Below, in pieces: positions 44,862 to 58,828 of a stretch of 64,000 nt of DNA (positions are counted from its first letter, which is position 1; every line of letters begins with the position of its first letter). The stretch comes from Owenia fusiformis (taxonomy: Eukaryota > Annelida > Polychaeta > Sabellida > Oweniidae). Both the position numbers and the translations under genes were made by a program. The notes under the pieces are model-generated. The model saw only the letters and a list, made by a program, of their open reading frames with translations, was not told the origin of the DNA and made no database searches. The stretch covers positions 5,854,571-5,918,570 of the forward strand of contig CAIIXF020000011.1 of NCBI GenBank assembly GCA_903813345.2, written 5' to 3'.

Positions 44862-47705
44862 ACTTCTCTGCAGTATGATATTTCAAATACTGACAATGTT
44901 GAATTAATATAGCAAAATCTTATTTATATTTTAAGTATTTGGAATCTTCATGGCCATATAAGTGTCTCTATTTGCTATTAGGGGAATCCTAAAGGGATTT
45001 GACCGACAAATTTAAATGGGTTTGTTATTAATATTAAAGATTGTAACCGCATTATTGGTGTTCCCATAGGATCTTAATATGGGTAAAAATAGTCGAAAGG
45101 CGCCAGTTTTATGCTTCGTCTATGATCTCTTTAACCACTCGCTAGTTTGATAAGGTGATTGATTTCTTAAAGGAGGATCAACGTAGTAGCCTTGACATGA
45201 TTCCTTATTTGGAAGTTTTGTGTATCGATCTTAAGCAGTGTTCTTACCCAGAATTCTTTCACCAGGCTTATGTAAAATTACATCTATTTCTAAAACAATT
45301 TTATATCATCAACATATTATGCTAAGTTTTCAATGATTTTCACATTTTCAAGTGGGTGCAAATAGGGTGCAAATAGGTTTTACAGATGGCGCTAGAATTT
45401 CTTGAATTTGAACAGTTGAAACAACGTAAAGCTCTCAAGAAATCTTCCTTCCATGTTAAATGGTAGAAATAATACTTCTTATACCAAGTAACACCAAAAA
45501 TGTCCCATTCACGCCATATCCTGATTACTAGTATATATAACTGCTGAAAAGCTGCAAATTGCTTGAACATTGTTTACAAAAGAGAAGAGTTTCTTAACGA
45601 AGATTCTAATTCAATGCTCCTGGGACAATAATCAACTCTTTAAATCTTAGGTTTTTGTAACATTGTAAAGACTCATTTTTTCTAAGACTTGAACTAATAG
45701 ATACACTGTAGTTGACACAGATTAGGTTAGAGTGCATCACAGTTTTCTCATTAGGTGCTTTGGATACAATATTCTTATTATGCCTCTTAGAAATATCCAG
45801 TGCTGCAAAAATGTCAAAAAGTCACATTTTGATTCTCAGACCATCTCTGCCTAAAGTGCTTTCAAGAGAAAACCCATCAAGAGGCACCAGTTTTATGATA
45901 GTTTGGATTTTGTTTCTTAAAAGAGAGCTTCATGTACACTTTATGTTCCAAGCTTTGACACTAAGTGTAAAAAGCATGATATATTACATAAATGTAATGA
46001 ATCATGAAAATGTATAAAAGTCATGAAAATGTTTAGGGATTATAAAATGTCCAAAATCATGAAAATGGAAACCATGGAAATGTTTAAAAATCATGATTTC
46101 CAAGATTCTTAACTGAAGACATGTTGATTAGCATGGTCCCAGTTGTTTCTATCTGTATACCACCTTGAAAGTTGTTGATGAACTTGGTAGGGGCTACAGG
46201 TAAATAGATTTTCTACTGGAAAAGTTGGTATTTTTCAAATTCTGGCAGCAGCATTTGGATGGCTTAATTGTACAGGAGATCACCTGTATCTCTTTATTGA
46301 CTTTTTGAATTACTTATACTGATGCAAGATTCTGTATGTTAGCCAGGGTGGTGAAAACAAATTATTTGTAGTTGCAATTTTATCTACCATAAATGCTTAA
46401 AATCTAGCCCCTGGTTTTGGCATGGGACCTATGTTGTACCATAGTGGAGGCTCTTTGCATTCATTCAACTTCACTTCTTAAAAGAGAGCTTCATCTTCAC
46501 TCCCTCAGTTTAAAATAAATATCTGAACTCACCAAGCCAAACAAGCCAAACAAAGTTTGTCGTAAAAATATGGACAACTTTTATATATGGTCATACTCTG
46601 ATATCGTCATATTAGTTGATATGCACGATTTAACATGTGCTCCTCCCAGCTTGCTGATTGGTTGAGAAAAGATCAGCGCAGAAGTTTGAAATGATTTGGG
46701 ATATTTCATACAGTTATACAACACGTTAATGACATTTAAGGGTAACGAATTAGCCAGTTTTTAGAGATAAACATCAGGATTTTCTCATCTTGCTAAAATC
46801 AATTCAACGAAAACAAATGCAAAATTATTAAAGAAAAATACAACTTAAATCTCGAGAAAATTGATCCAGAGCAAGATGATAAAAGTAACATCATCCCACG
46901 CCTCATCCACAAAAATCTGCCAATAAACATAATGGGCAGCATAAATAAAACAAAATTCGGAAATTATTTCGAATGAATCTGTCAAACATGGTGCCATTGT
47001 AATTTAGAATAGTGAGACAGTCTGCTGGATTTTGAATCAAAAGTTGATGAATTAGAGATCCATAGAGGCAATGCAATATATTGGAACATAATTTGGCGGA
47101 TGTCCATTCTTAAAATTATTTAGGAGCCATGTAAAATTCTATGAAATAATGGTGAAAAGAGTGGAATAAGCAAGGAATATTAAGAAAGCATATTCAAATA
47201 TATCACCCATAGATATAAAGATGTTGAAATTTGCAGTTTGTTCAAAATAGCATGGAATATTTTTGAGTTTATTCGTAATTTTAAGACAGGGTATGTCGCC
47301 AAGTCAATGACCATTCCCAATCCTAATTGTCTTGGATAACCCTTTGATGCCTTGTTATTGACCAATATATTTTTGACTGCATGGGCAATCCATCAGTTTT
47401 GACGATTTTCTGGACAGAGGCACTCTAATGCAAGAGCAGGGAGAGGGTATTAATGGAGTAGAAGTACTCAATGGTCCATATCAGTATTTTCCCTCTGGAA
47501 TGGTATTTGAATCCACAAGTTTGGTGAATATAACCCGAAACAGGTTATCAAAAAGTTTGACCAATTTTTAGCCTCAATTATCAGAGACTCTTGCATCTAG
47601 CCACTGTTCACCCCCCCCCCCCCCATTGAGCTAAACCCCTATAAGAAGGAAACAGGTCCTGATGTAAGATTTTTGCAAAAATTCATTGACTTCTTCTGTA
47701 CATCC

Positions 47706-47970
47706 TCCTAAGCAGGTGTCCATAATCCTTACCTCCTTCTCTGCCCCCCCCCCCCCCCCCCGCTATAAGCAGTTAGCATATCCCTGATTAAGAACTCGCA
47801 ATTTGATTCACTGTCGCAACACTGCGACAGAAATCATGTATACGTCATCGGCGCATAATAAGATTACATGATTCAGTTTAATCGGGAGCTTCCAACTTGG
47901 TTATATCAGGGGGTAAAAAGAAAGAACATATTCTGAATTTTGAAGCCCTGTGATCGAAGGATGCTTCTGT
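47706..47970 (+). repeat. Dispersed repeat with invertible core, copy 1
   Basis: Left end CATCCTCCTAAGCAGGTGTCC, core from ATAAGCAGTTAGCAT to CCAACTTGGTTATA, right end AAAGAAAGAACATATTCTG then CCTGTGATCGAAGGATGC. See copy 2 at 52139-52380, in which the ends are exchanged. Contains a C18 tract. Confidence 0.75.
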
Positions 47971-50900
47971 ATTGAGTGTTGGTACCTAATTCCTGAATGA
48001 CAGTTGAGGCAATCTTTTTTCACTCTCTTGTGCCTGTTCATTTATACATTCATCATTATTTACACAGCTTGGTCTAGATCTAGATTCAGCCCTAGTTAAC
48101 CTGACCATGTCCTGCTAAGGTCCCAGTAGAATCTAGTTAAGATATTTTAGTATTTCTCAACATATATTTTCAGGTCATTGTGTTCTCCCTTAGAAAGAGT
48201 TCAAAAACTGTTTTCAAGAGTAACATGAAAGGATTCAGTATTATTTTGCATAATTCTGCAGGGGGACCTAAAGAATGGACTTATTATTTATCATATAGTT
48301 CTTCTCTCCCAGATTTATACCTGGTGAGGCCAAAAAATGTTTTTCAAATCCTTACTTTTTGAGAAAATGAATCTAATTTTTGAAATCTTTTCCAAAAGCC
48401 TTCTTTTTAAAATGTGCCTTTGATAATTTCAGACCATATATATTTGAAGCTTCAAAATATATTTTAGTCCTATGTTTGGTTAGAAAATGTTGTGAAACAT
48501 TAGGGCCTCAAACATGTTTGTGAGGAATAGAATGAGTTATTTGGAAAACACATGCTATTATTAGCTATTGATGAGGAACGCCAGATTTTCTTATATGTTT
48601 ACCTTGGCATTCAACAACTGCTGTTGTTGTTTACTATGTCAAGGTGGTCTAAAGTATTAACTTATAGTGAACCAGGATTCAATCATGGTTGGAACATCGG
48701 CTCTTTCATATCTGGGGATGGTAGATAGGCAGATACATATCCCTTGCATTTGTTTCACTTATAGCCTTAAAAAAGTTTGTCTCTACTCTTAAAGTTTAGG
48801 AGAAATCTGTGAACTCGACGAACTAACCAGAGCTCGACTCGCCAGAAGGTTTTTGTTTGTGAAAGCATAGTCAGATTTTTGATTTGATTTACCAGTGACA
48901 AGCTCTATATTCTAAATCTTTAAACTGAATTTTCAAACCTTAAGGAGAGGAGCTGGGAGGGCAGCTGATCACAATCCCAAAAATCCATAATTGCTTGTTT
49001 TTGTGTTATTTGAGATTTATCTTTGAATATCTTAACCCATTTATTGCTTATTTGCACTTGAAGATCATGTCAGCTGGATGATCTGATTTTGCCAATAAAC
49101 CTTTCATGATATCTTCCTCACTATCTTAGTAATCTCTGTATAATAGTTTTTTATGCTCTTTTGTATTTTTAATTCAATATGGTTTTGAGAGGTTGGTACA
49201 ATTATAGACATTGAAAGATTGCATGTGCAGATTGAATCTCTATATACAACTTTTTATTATTCTTATTATTTATTTATATTATTATGAGATATGTGAATAT
49301 TTTTGGCGCCTAGCTTATAAAATCACCGTCCCAGCCTTCCATAGAATTGTAACCTCCATGATATTTCTTTCATGGGCGATAATTCAGAGTTGACATGTCT
49401 AATAATTGTATCTTTGATTGTTCAATCAATATTTGATGAAGATCTAGGGCATTCTAGGCAAGCTGGAGCACTATTATATAGAAATACATCAGCACATCTC
49501 TCAGTGAAATATTCAAATGCATATTTAAGTCAATACACATCAATTTTTACTGTTAAGTCAATTTTTTAGGCAGATCTCTCGGCAAGTGGAGCAGTGCACT
49601 CTTAGATAGAAGTACATTAGCCCTTTTCTCTGCAAAATATTCAAATGCAATAATGCATGCTAGTCTAAAATATTCTCTCATTTCTTAGAATATTTGCCCT
49701 TTCTATTATAGAAAAACCAAAGATACTGTTAGTTTTCCCCTTACGCTGGACATGTTACTGAAATTTGATTTGCTCATGGGTTGATGTTTTGTTACTGCCT
49801 TTTTCTCAAATGAAGTATTCATTAAGTATTTTTGAGTTTCTTTTTGAGATTTTCGGAATTCTGGTGTGAGTTTTTCTTCTACAAGTCCCCTCTCCCTCAT
49901 TCCAAAATGAAGTGTGTTAATCTCTTACTATGATGTATTTAAGAAGTTACCCCAGGAGAGTAAAGAACATTTTAAGACCTACTTGAAGCAACTGCTTTCA
50001 GGTTGATTTATTTTTCCTAAGTATATAGAGTGTAAATGAGAAGCAGGTTGTTGTAGGTGCTCATGGTCAAGGTTCTACCTGAACAGCTGTTTTATTTTAA
50101 CCCTTCACAGGGATTTCACAAAAATTTCTCACAACAGGTTAAATAAATGAAAACAAATGGTAAAATGAATAGAAATCGTAAAAACATGGAAAAGTTGAAA
50201 AGTCCCTAAAAACAACAGGCGAATTTGTGAAAACCACTGGTGAAAATCACCTGTTGCCTGCTGCTAATGAAACCCCTGCTTCATATAGCTGAGACTCACC
50301 CCATGGTAGAATTGCCTCTGGAATTTCTTTGTGGGTTAATTTAGGGGAAGTTGCTATTTAAAAGTGTTTGGACATTCAGTGATAGGGGGATATGATTCTG
50401 CTTTTGAAATCAGAGGGCATCATTTGGGAGGCATCTGTATGTGGGCATCATTAAGAGGACATTCTTAATAGGAGATTATTATGTGGGCTTTATTGTGAGG
50501 GTATTGTCAGTAGGGCAATATGATCAGTGTATCCTTGTGAGGGCATCATCAGTAGGGCATCTTTATATAGGTTTTATTATGAGGGCATGTTAATAGGGCA
50601 TTATTATTATCAAGTTATCCTTGTGAGGGCGTCACTATATGGACTTTATAGTGAGGGCATCATCTTGGGGTTTGGTAAATACCTTTGCTAATGGATGCTA
50701 GTGAGATTCTTTGTACAAGGGTTACTATAGCAACCGTAAAATGTTAAGGTAGTAGGCGTATATACACGAAACTTTGACAGTGTGAGGGAATAAGATATGG
50801 GCACATACGTACCAACTATGAACAAGATTGGTCCATTATTTTGACAATTAGATATATTTGTGCAAAACTTTTTGAACAACCCTTGTAGTAATAGAATCAT

Positions 50901-51454
50901 ATTTGTTCAGGATGGTTGCCATATGGACAAGAGGACAATATAGCACTTATATTAGAATAAAAATAGAAAACTGGAAAGAAAGTAGAAAATATACTGTCAG
51001 TATGCATGCTAAGTATATACATCATGAGTATTCTTAAATCTTTCTATGAATATCACAAAGCTCTTGTAATGGAAATAAGGCTTCTTTATAGATTCAAAAA
51101 TAGGAACGACTTAGGATTATTCCTGAAGGTTATTTGGCTTAACTCCGACAACAATAATATTTATATAAGCACTATTGTCAGAATGCAGGCTAATCTATCA
51201 ATGATACCTTTTGTTGTTTCACATCGTTAAATCCAGGTATTTCTGTAACTGATACCGGTTTAAATGATCTCCCATTGGGACTTATGTTGCGTTCTCTTTT
51301 CTGTAACGGAATTGTTGCGGAAATTCTGACTTTGACGAATCGTTCTGCACCCACTATAGCCTCATTAAGTGTTTTTCCAAGGCATTAATTTTTCATTGCT
51401 TAGCAAGGGAATTCTTGTTTAATCTGTGTGATTAAAAGGTGGCAATGTGTAATT

Positions 51455-52135
51455 GGGATTTATATTTGTTGATGTGACTTATGTTTGTTGATGCTACTTA
51501 GTTTGTTGATATGACTTTTTGCTTGTTGATGTGACTTATGCTTGTTGATGTGACTTATGTTTGTTGATACGACTTATGTTTGTTGATGTGACTTTTGTTT
51601 GTTGATGTGATTTATGTTTGTTGATGTGACTTATGTTTGTTGATGTGACTTATGTTTGTTGATGTGACTTTTGTTTGTTGATGTGACTTATGTTTGTTGA
51701 TGTGACTTATGTTTATTAATGTGACTTATGTTTGTTGATACGACTTATGTTTGTTGATGTGACTTTTGTTTGTTGATGTGACTTATGTTTGTTAATGTGA
51801 CTTATGTTTGTTGATTCCACTTTTGTTTGTTGATGTGACTTATGTTTGTTGATGTGACTTATGTTTGTTAATGTGACTTATGTTTGTTGATGTGACTTAT
51901 GTTTGTTAATGTGACTTATGTTTGTCGATACGACTTATGTTTGTTAATGTGACTTATTTTGTTGATACGACTTATGTTTGTTGATGTGACTTTTGTTTGT
52001 TGATGTGACTTATGTTTGTTGATATGACTTATGTTTGTTGATGCTACTTAGTTTGTTGATGTGACTTATGTTTGTTGATGTGACTTATGTTTGTTGATGT
52101 GACTTATGTTTGTTGATGCGACTTATATTTGTAGA
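51455..52135 (+). repeat. 19-bp minisatellite
   Basis: About 35 copies of TTATGTTTGTTGATGTGAC with variants (GATACGAC, TTAATGTGAC, GATGCTACTTAG). It abuts the dispersed repeat at 52139, and two more units resume at 52380-52420, so the dispersed repeat seems to have inserted into the array. Confidence 0.93.
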
Positions 52136-52138
52136 TGC

Positions 52139-52380
52139 ATCCTCCGATCACAGGGCTTCAAAATCCAGAATATATTCTTTCTTTTTACCTCCTGCGATAA
52201 GCAGTTAGCATTTCCCCGATTAAGAACTCGCAATCTGATTGATTGTGACAGAAATCATGTATAAGTCATAATGCGCATAATTTAAAATCACGTGATTCAG
52301 TCTAATCGGGCGCTTCCAAATTGGTTATAGGAGGGGGAAGAAGGAGGTACGGATTCTGGATACCTGCTTAGGAGGATGTT
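52139..52380 (+). repeat. Dispersed repeat with invertible core, copy 2
   Basis: Left end GCATCCTCCGATCACAGGGC, core in the same direction as copy 1, right end GATACCTGCTTAGGAGGATG. Located inside the tail of the 19-bp minisatellite. Confidence 0.78.
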
Positions 52381-52650
52381 GTTGATGTGACTAATGTGTT
52401 TGTTTATGTGACTTATGTCTTTTCTTGTTTGTTGACAATATATTCTGGGAATACATTTTAGATGCTATAAATGTTTATTCACACAGCTAATAGATATAAG
52501 AAAATATAGATGCATCACCCTTTTGCAAAACTATTTATTAGCATTCTGAAAGATATAACTGGCTGTCAAATTGATGGGAAATTTTCTCAGGATTCCAAAT
52601 CTGAAAGTAAAATTGAAATCTGATTCTGGTTTACTTTTATGACCTTTTTA

Positions 52651-53976
52651 TGTCCCCACCACATAGTGTGGGGCCATATTGTCGGCCTAGGCGCGTCCGT
52701 CCGTCCGTCCGTCTGTCCGTCCGTCTGTCCGTCCGTCCGTCCGTCCGTACGTCCGGGAGTTTTCTCCAAAACTGCTACAGATATCACATTCAAATTTTCA
52801 GGGATAACTTATGAGTGCCTATAGATGTGGATGAAAAAAATTTAACTCGAAACCTACTTCCTGTCGGCCATTTTGAAGTCAAATGCTAAAATCCTTGTCT
52901 GCAAACTTTAAGAAAAACGGCTTCACAGTTGCTTTTAAAACTTTAACATCTTGTTCAGCTCACTTCATTCTAGATCTGATTAGGTTTTGGACCTGCTAGC
53001 TCAGTCATGACAGCCATTTTGAATGTCTTAAGAAAAGTTAGCGCGCGATAATACTTTGTATCATATTGAATGGTGTTTTTGAGTTTTCATACTTTAACTA
53101 TTTAGTAGCTTTATAAATAATTTCAGATGTACTTTGTTGTAAAAGCCTATTTTATTATTAACAGTAGTTATATGTGATAATTTTGTAAAAAGAAATCAGC
53201 AAAAACTCATAAGGACTTTTTTATTGTCGGCCATTTTGGATTTTTCGGTCCTAAAATCTTGTCTGTGAAGTCTTGTCTGCGCGTTTTCAGGTGAACCGTT
53301 TGGTGGATCAATTTCAAATTTTCAGGGATGATTCTTAGTATAAAAATCTAGATCTCATTAGTTTTTTGGCATTCTGGGTAAATGTCAAGGCAGCCATTTT
53401 GGATTTTCCGTCTTAAAATTTTGTCTGTAAAGTCTTGTCTACTCGTTTTCTGGTGAACTGTTTGGTAGATCAATTTCAAATTTTCAGGAATGATTCTTAG
53501 TATGAAAATCTAGAACTGATTAGTTTTTTTGCATTCTGGGTAAATGTCAAGGCAGCCATTTTGGATTTTCCGTCTTAAAATCTTGCCTGTAAAGTCTTGT
53601 CTACCCGTTTTCAGTTGAACCGTTTGGTAGATCAATTTCATATTTTCAGGGATGATTCTTAGTATGAAAATCTACAAACAGATTAGTTTTTTGACATTCT
53701 GGGTAAATGTCAAGGCAGCCATTTTGGATTTTCCATCCTGAAATCTTGTCTGTAAAGTCTTGTTTACATGTTTTCTGGTTAACTGTGTGACGGATCAATT
53801 TCAAATTTTCAGGGGTGGTTCTTAGTATGAAAATCTAGAACTGACTAAATTTTGGGCATTCTGGGTAAATTTCAAGGTGGCCACTTTGGATTTTCCGTCC
53901 TCAAATTGTGTTGGTAAAGTCTTGTCTACTCATTTTCAGGATAACCATTTCATGGGATCACCACTTGGTGGGGACA
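52651..53976 (+). repeat. 1.3-kb CCGT-rich element with internal tandem repeats
   Basis: Begins TGTCCCCACCACATAGTGTG, then a CCGT tetranucleotide tract (52695-52756), then several diverged copies of a 170-190-bp block (GGCAGCCATTTTGGATTTTC, GTAAAGTCTTGTCTAC, GATCAATTTCAAATTTTCAGG, GATTCTTAGTATGAAAATCT), and ends CCACTTGGTGGGGACA. The short ends are inverted. Similar elements are widespread in marine invertebrate genomes; no protein is encoded. Confidence 0.8.
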
Positions 53977-54859
53977 TTTTGTACACATTTGTGTTCTTGT
54001 ATATATATGTAGGTGGAAATGATCAAAAAGTCAAAATGTTAAAGATCGAACATCAAATCTAGGTCAGATTCTAGGCTAATGAAATTCAGGAATTTGGAGT
54101 CTGAAATTTAATTTTGTTATTTAGACATTGAAAAGAGAGGTTCGTCTACAACCACCAGCCTATGGGCCTCGGGTAGTTTTAAATGCCCAAATGGATTATC
54201 CGATTCCAATATATTTTTCAGAAATTTCTGTAAGTTATAAGATCAATGACCAAATGAGGTTTCCAGCTGGGCAAATTATCACCACACTGTGTATAATAAA
54301 AATTAGTATAATGGGATTGGAATGGACCAAAAGCTAATGATGTTATCAGTCTTGATAATAAACTGAGTCGTCTAGATCCATGATAGTTTATTGCTTGGCA
54401 TTAGCCTTGGACAGATCACTCTATTGGGACATATCATCCATAATGTTTATTGTTAGTTCATATGTTCTGTTTATGTGCTTGGTCTCTTTTATGTGCTCAT
54501 AATGTGTTTGCAATATCACCAAGGTTACGATTATTTCTTTACTTCATTTTGATCTAGATCTGGAATGAAACATTGTATTTTTGCATAAAGCTATTGTAAA
54601 GGGCAGGGGGGCGATTTCCCAAAGATGACCTGTAGTATTCGGCACATTCGATGACCAATTTTATAAACAGGCCTCATTTGTCATTGAAATGGATCTCACA
54701 ATGTTCGCTGTTGTTTTATGAGTATTCTCTACAAGTTTGGATCGAGTAACTTCAATAGTATTACCGTAGTTTTGAAATGATGATGTTAATTGAAACAAAT
54801 GCCATTTCCACGATTTCAAATGTTACTTTACGCATGCGCAGCACTGAGAGAGCACGTGC

Positions 54860-54985
54860 TCATGATTGTTCACGTGATCACATCCTGCAATTTGATTGGA
54901 GATGATGCGGGAGATGATGTAATGGGGAATCCCCAAATACGATAGAATATGAAAGAATTGTGGGAGCTACTTACTTCTTCTGTGT
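54860..54985 (+). repeat. Dispersed repeat, copy 2
   Basis: Shares CATGATTGTTC and TCCTGCAATTTGATTGGA, plus GAATTGTGGGAGCTACTTAC, with 24528-24680. The CACGTGATCA variant forms an E-box. Confidence 0.55.
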
Positions 54986-55093
54986 AAAGGGGTTGTTTTC
55001 GCATTTCTGAGTGAAAAGTAGTCACCTGACTGAAGTATTTCATCATTTCTATATACTAATTTGTCAAACTTTACATCTTAAGCCTTGGGGAAT

Positions 55094-55258
55094 AAAATAC
55101 CACACTGATATCCATGTTATGCACTGACATCCATTGCACACATGCACTGACATCATTGTATACATACACTGACATCTATAATATGTACTGACATTCTTGC
55201 TATGTAATGACATCCATGCTGTATGTCTTGACATCTGTGCTATGCGCTGCCATCCTTG
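55094..55258 (+). repeat. Degenerate 20-27-bp tandem repeat
   Basis: Repeated ACTGACATC-ATG-TAT words (CACTGACATCCATTGCAC, CACTGACATCATTGTATA and so on), about seven copies. Confidence 0.6.
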
Positions 55259-55438
55259 TTATTAACTTCAGTCAAGGTGGCCAACCTAAATATTTCTTTA
55301 ATTTTTAAATTTAAAGAGAAAGAGGAGTAAATACTGAGTAAGATCAGAAAAATTGAAAAAATACTTCTTAGATTTGTCTGACTTTTGCAGTAATCCAGAT
55401 ACTTAAAATCTGAACACTGCAGAAATAAATCTGTCATA

Positions 55439-56492
55439 CAGGGTGATCACTAAGTTCTGGGAATTTATCTGTCATTTCATTATTTTTCAACCAATTTACT
55501 TGAAATTTTCAAGGTAAATGGAGAATGTAATTTTGGGTTGGATAAAACAGTCTCATTGTCATCTGATGTCACAATGGATAATTGTTGTTACTATAGCAAC
55601 ATGACAAATGGCGTAGCGGGTCAAGTAAAATAAAAATGAATTCAAATTTTGCTTGATCCAAAAGTATGGCTAATTAATACCTATTTGGTGGACATGTTTC
55701 TGTGATTTTTCATATTTTCAAATACTTCTCTAACTTTAGTTTTGAAAGTAACATCTGTATTGTTATATAAGAGTGTACTTTGCTCTATTTTCGTATCATT
55801 CATCAGCATCTCAAAGTCACAATCATGACTCAAAATAGTGGGGAGTAATCTTCCATTATGACTATGCTCCTTCCCATTACTCAAGCTGCCCCTACTACTC
55901 TTGAAGAATTAGGGTTCACACAATTTATTACAGCCCCATATTCAGCAGACAATATTCACCAGATGAAGCACCATTAGGCTTCACTACATTTTGGATGCTA
56001 AAGATTATATGAGAGGTCATAAGTTTGATTCCGATAAGGAACTGATTTCAATGGCTTGAGCAAATCTTTAAGGGATACCAAAGGGAGGACTGGAACACAT
56101 CTTTATGGACTAAGTTTGTCAACAATACATGTTCATCCAGGCTCATGAAAACAATTATAAATGAAATGATCCTCTCAGCAATGAAGAATACTTCTGAATA
56201 AATGACTTCAAAGAGTACTGTTCTGCCTCTAGTACAAGTAGTTTGAAGCAACAATCTAGGCAAGATGAATATGTTTTGGCAGGAAATTTTTTAGATTAAC
56301 ATCAGTCAAAATTTGCTGACCACTTTTACTCTTTTTGTGATTACAATAAAATAAATTGTAGATGTGATGTATATATGAAACATTGCTTGTCAATTCAGAA
56401 TTATACAATGTACACCTGCTGAAAATTTCAACTCAAATGGTTGAGAAATCTTGAAATGGCAGACCAATTCCCAGAACTTAATGATCACCCTG
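55439..56492 (+). mobile_element. Degenerate mariner-family transposon
   Basis: Starts CAGGGTGATCACTAAGTTCT and ends AACTTAATGATCACCCTG, flanked by TA. CAGGGTG-type ends, a length near 1.05 kb and the transposase remnant inside mark a mariner-like element. It lies in DENND5 intron 2. Confidence 0.85.
55890..56115 (+). pseudogene. Mariner transposase remnant (C-terminal part)
   Basis: Translating through frameshifts gives L-E-E-L-G-F-T-Q-F-I-T-A-P-Y-S-A-D-N, then L-D-A-K-D-Y-M-R-G-H-K-F-D-S-D-K-E-L, then G-I-P-K-G-G-L-E-H. These match the mariner C-terminus (LEExG...PPYSPDLAPxD...LRGxxFxSDxEL...F...GIxKLxxRW). The third catalytic aspartate region is altered and stops interrupt every frame, so the gene is dead. 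Confidence 0.7.
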
Positions 56493-58327
56493 TACTGTTA
56501 CATTAGTTGCATTCACTCTACAGCAGATAACATGATATTCATTCTATTTGAAAAGCTCAGTCTAAAGACTCCCAATTAAATCATTCTCGGCCATCGATAG
56601 TTCATTTTTAGTCTGAGTAATTTCACCTAATGTCCATGGGTAGCACTCTAGCTGTTAAAGCTAGGTAGAATTAATCGTCAATTAGGGGTATTGACGCCAC
56701 ATTGTCGCGACGCAAATCATTTTGTCACAGTCTTTAGAACAGAAGTGTCTCCATTCTTTAAGTGATTAGTATATTTATGGCTTTTACTGATTCTTAGAGA
56801 GAATTGCAGTTATAACAAGTACAGTTTCGCTATACCCATTTTATCATATGATTTAGTACAATTAATTGAAAACTGAAAGATTGAAGACGAAGCTCTCTTT
56901 TTTAAGCAACATTTAAGTACTAAATGTTATTACATAAACTAGCTATGAGATAAGACGCATTTTGCTAGTTGTACGTAAATTACCCAGGATTCTTTAATGC
57001 CACTCATTACTATTAAATCATAGATTTCCTATAAATAGTACCATCCCATAGAGTGAAATCCTAGATTTCAACATTCCACCTCATATTTTACATTCTGTAA
57101 ATTCCATATTGATATTCTGCAACAGTTTTGAATCATCTGTCTATCAATTCTAATAATCTCAAATATAAAATAAAAATGTGAATTTTCTCAATATTTCCTT
57201 TCCTAATAATAAACCCTAGTAGTAAACAAAATCTAATTAATTGAAATAGAATTCTCCAAATGATGGTAAATCAGGAGACATGAATGGCAAAACAAAAAAT
57301 TTAATAAATATGAATATATGTGAGGAGTCCTTATAACACTTGTATTAAAAACATAGTCTTCTGTTGATCCTATAATAAGTAGGGAGTCATTCAGTACATT
57401 GTCTTGATAAATGACCTCGATCTCAGAGACGCATACTTCAACATTGATTTTGTCATCAAAACTATCCTCCTCAAGTATTTTCTTCGGTTCAAATGCGATC
57501 ATCTCGCAAGAGACCAATAAATTCACGGTGAACTTTCAAGATCTTCATGTTTTCAATTCAGATTTGTGTTTTATGGAAATCGTTTATGTCATATGAGGAT
57601 AGTTTAGGACTGAATTAGAAATCAGTATACTCATAAGTATGATTTTTCCCATTAATAATACCCTGAATCATTTAATATCAACTTAAATCACACCTCCCTC
57701 TTACTTTTTCAGATGATTAATGCAGATAAAATCATTTTCATCTCAAATAAAGTTATCAACTAAGCGTAAAAATGTGAACGAAATACTTAAGGATGCCGCA
57801 ATTTAACGATTTTATTCCTGGTACTAATTGAGGCACTTGCAAAAATCGGGGAATTGTGAGTACGCAAAAATAAATGTGTAGAAATCCGTAAAAATTGCTT
57901 ACTCCACTTCAATGTGTTTTACAGTATTAACTTCTTTTATATAACAAAAATGACATTGCAGACATCCTGAATTTGCATATATTTGCATGACTGTAAAAAC
58001 TTGAATATAGGATGCCGCAAATTAAAAATTCACCTATCCAATGCATTGCACAGTATTAGCTTCTTTTAGGCAACAAATGTTGTGATGTCAATATGTCTTG
58101 ACTTTATGACTACATTCTGACCATGTAATCTAATTGGACAAAAAAGACCAAGGAATTAATCTTAATTTAAGAGTGAGACGATGTCAAGCTCTTTCAAAGG
58201 ATCAACTATTATAACCCACTGATTTACAATTCTCTGATGAAAAATGATAAGATATGGGCTTTGGGGAGTTATTTAAATCACCTTGGCAAGATAAAAGAGT
58301 TCCAATAAAGGAAAATAGGTTTATATA

Positions 58328-58828
58328 CTGTAAAACCTGTCTAATCTGAACGCCATTGGGACCTGATAAAAGCGTTCAGATTAAGAAGTGTTCACATTTC
58401 GAGGTTTTTGCATTCGCAATAATCCAGATTCTGAAAAAATTTGTAAACACATTCTCGGTAAATATTTATTGTTCTTTTGACCACATAGCTTTATGGCATT
58501 CCAGAAATTTGAAAATTTGATTCAAATGAATCGAATCATGCTGGAAAGCCCCATTATGAATGTCACTATTCAAGAATATTTCCCAAAGTTTTGATATCAT
58601 GACAAAATTTGAGCAATTTTGTATAAAACATCAGAAATTTTATGAAAAGTGTTCAGATTAGACAGGTGAATTTTTCAAATATGACTGTTCACTATTCAAA
58701 TTGGGAGGTGTTCACATTTCAAGGTTTTTTAACATGGGAGTCAATTGGAGGAAAAAAAGGGACCGAAAAAAAGTGTTCAGATTGGGAGGTGTTCGGATTA
58801 GCCAGGTGTTCAGATACAGGCTCTACTG
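58328..58828. mobile_element. CAGTAAAACCTG-family element, diverged
   Basis: Starts CTGTAAAACCTGTCTAATCTGAAC and ends GTTCAGATACAGGCTCTACTG (inverted with mismatches), TA on both sides. Internal GTGTTCAGATT and GGAGGTGTTCACATT words repeat. Confidence 0.65.

Noticed and set aside
52587-52824. Arg/Asp/Thr-rich and Ser/Val-rich frames
   Set aside because: Both strands of a CCGT tetranucleotide tract within a dispersed repeat.
57233-57526. Acidic 97-codon minus-strand frame in DENND5 intron 2
   Set aside because: Protein-like composition over about 60 residues, but no recognised family, no convincing splice sites and no neighbouring exon.
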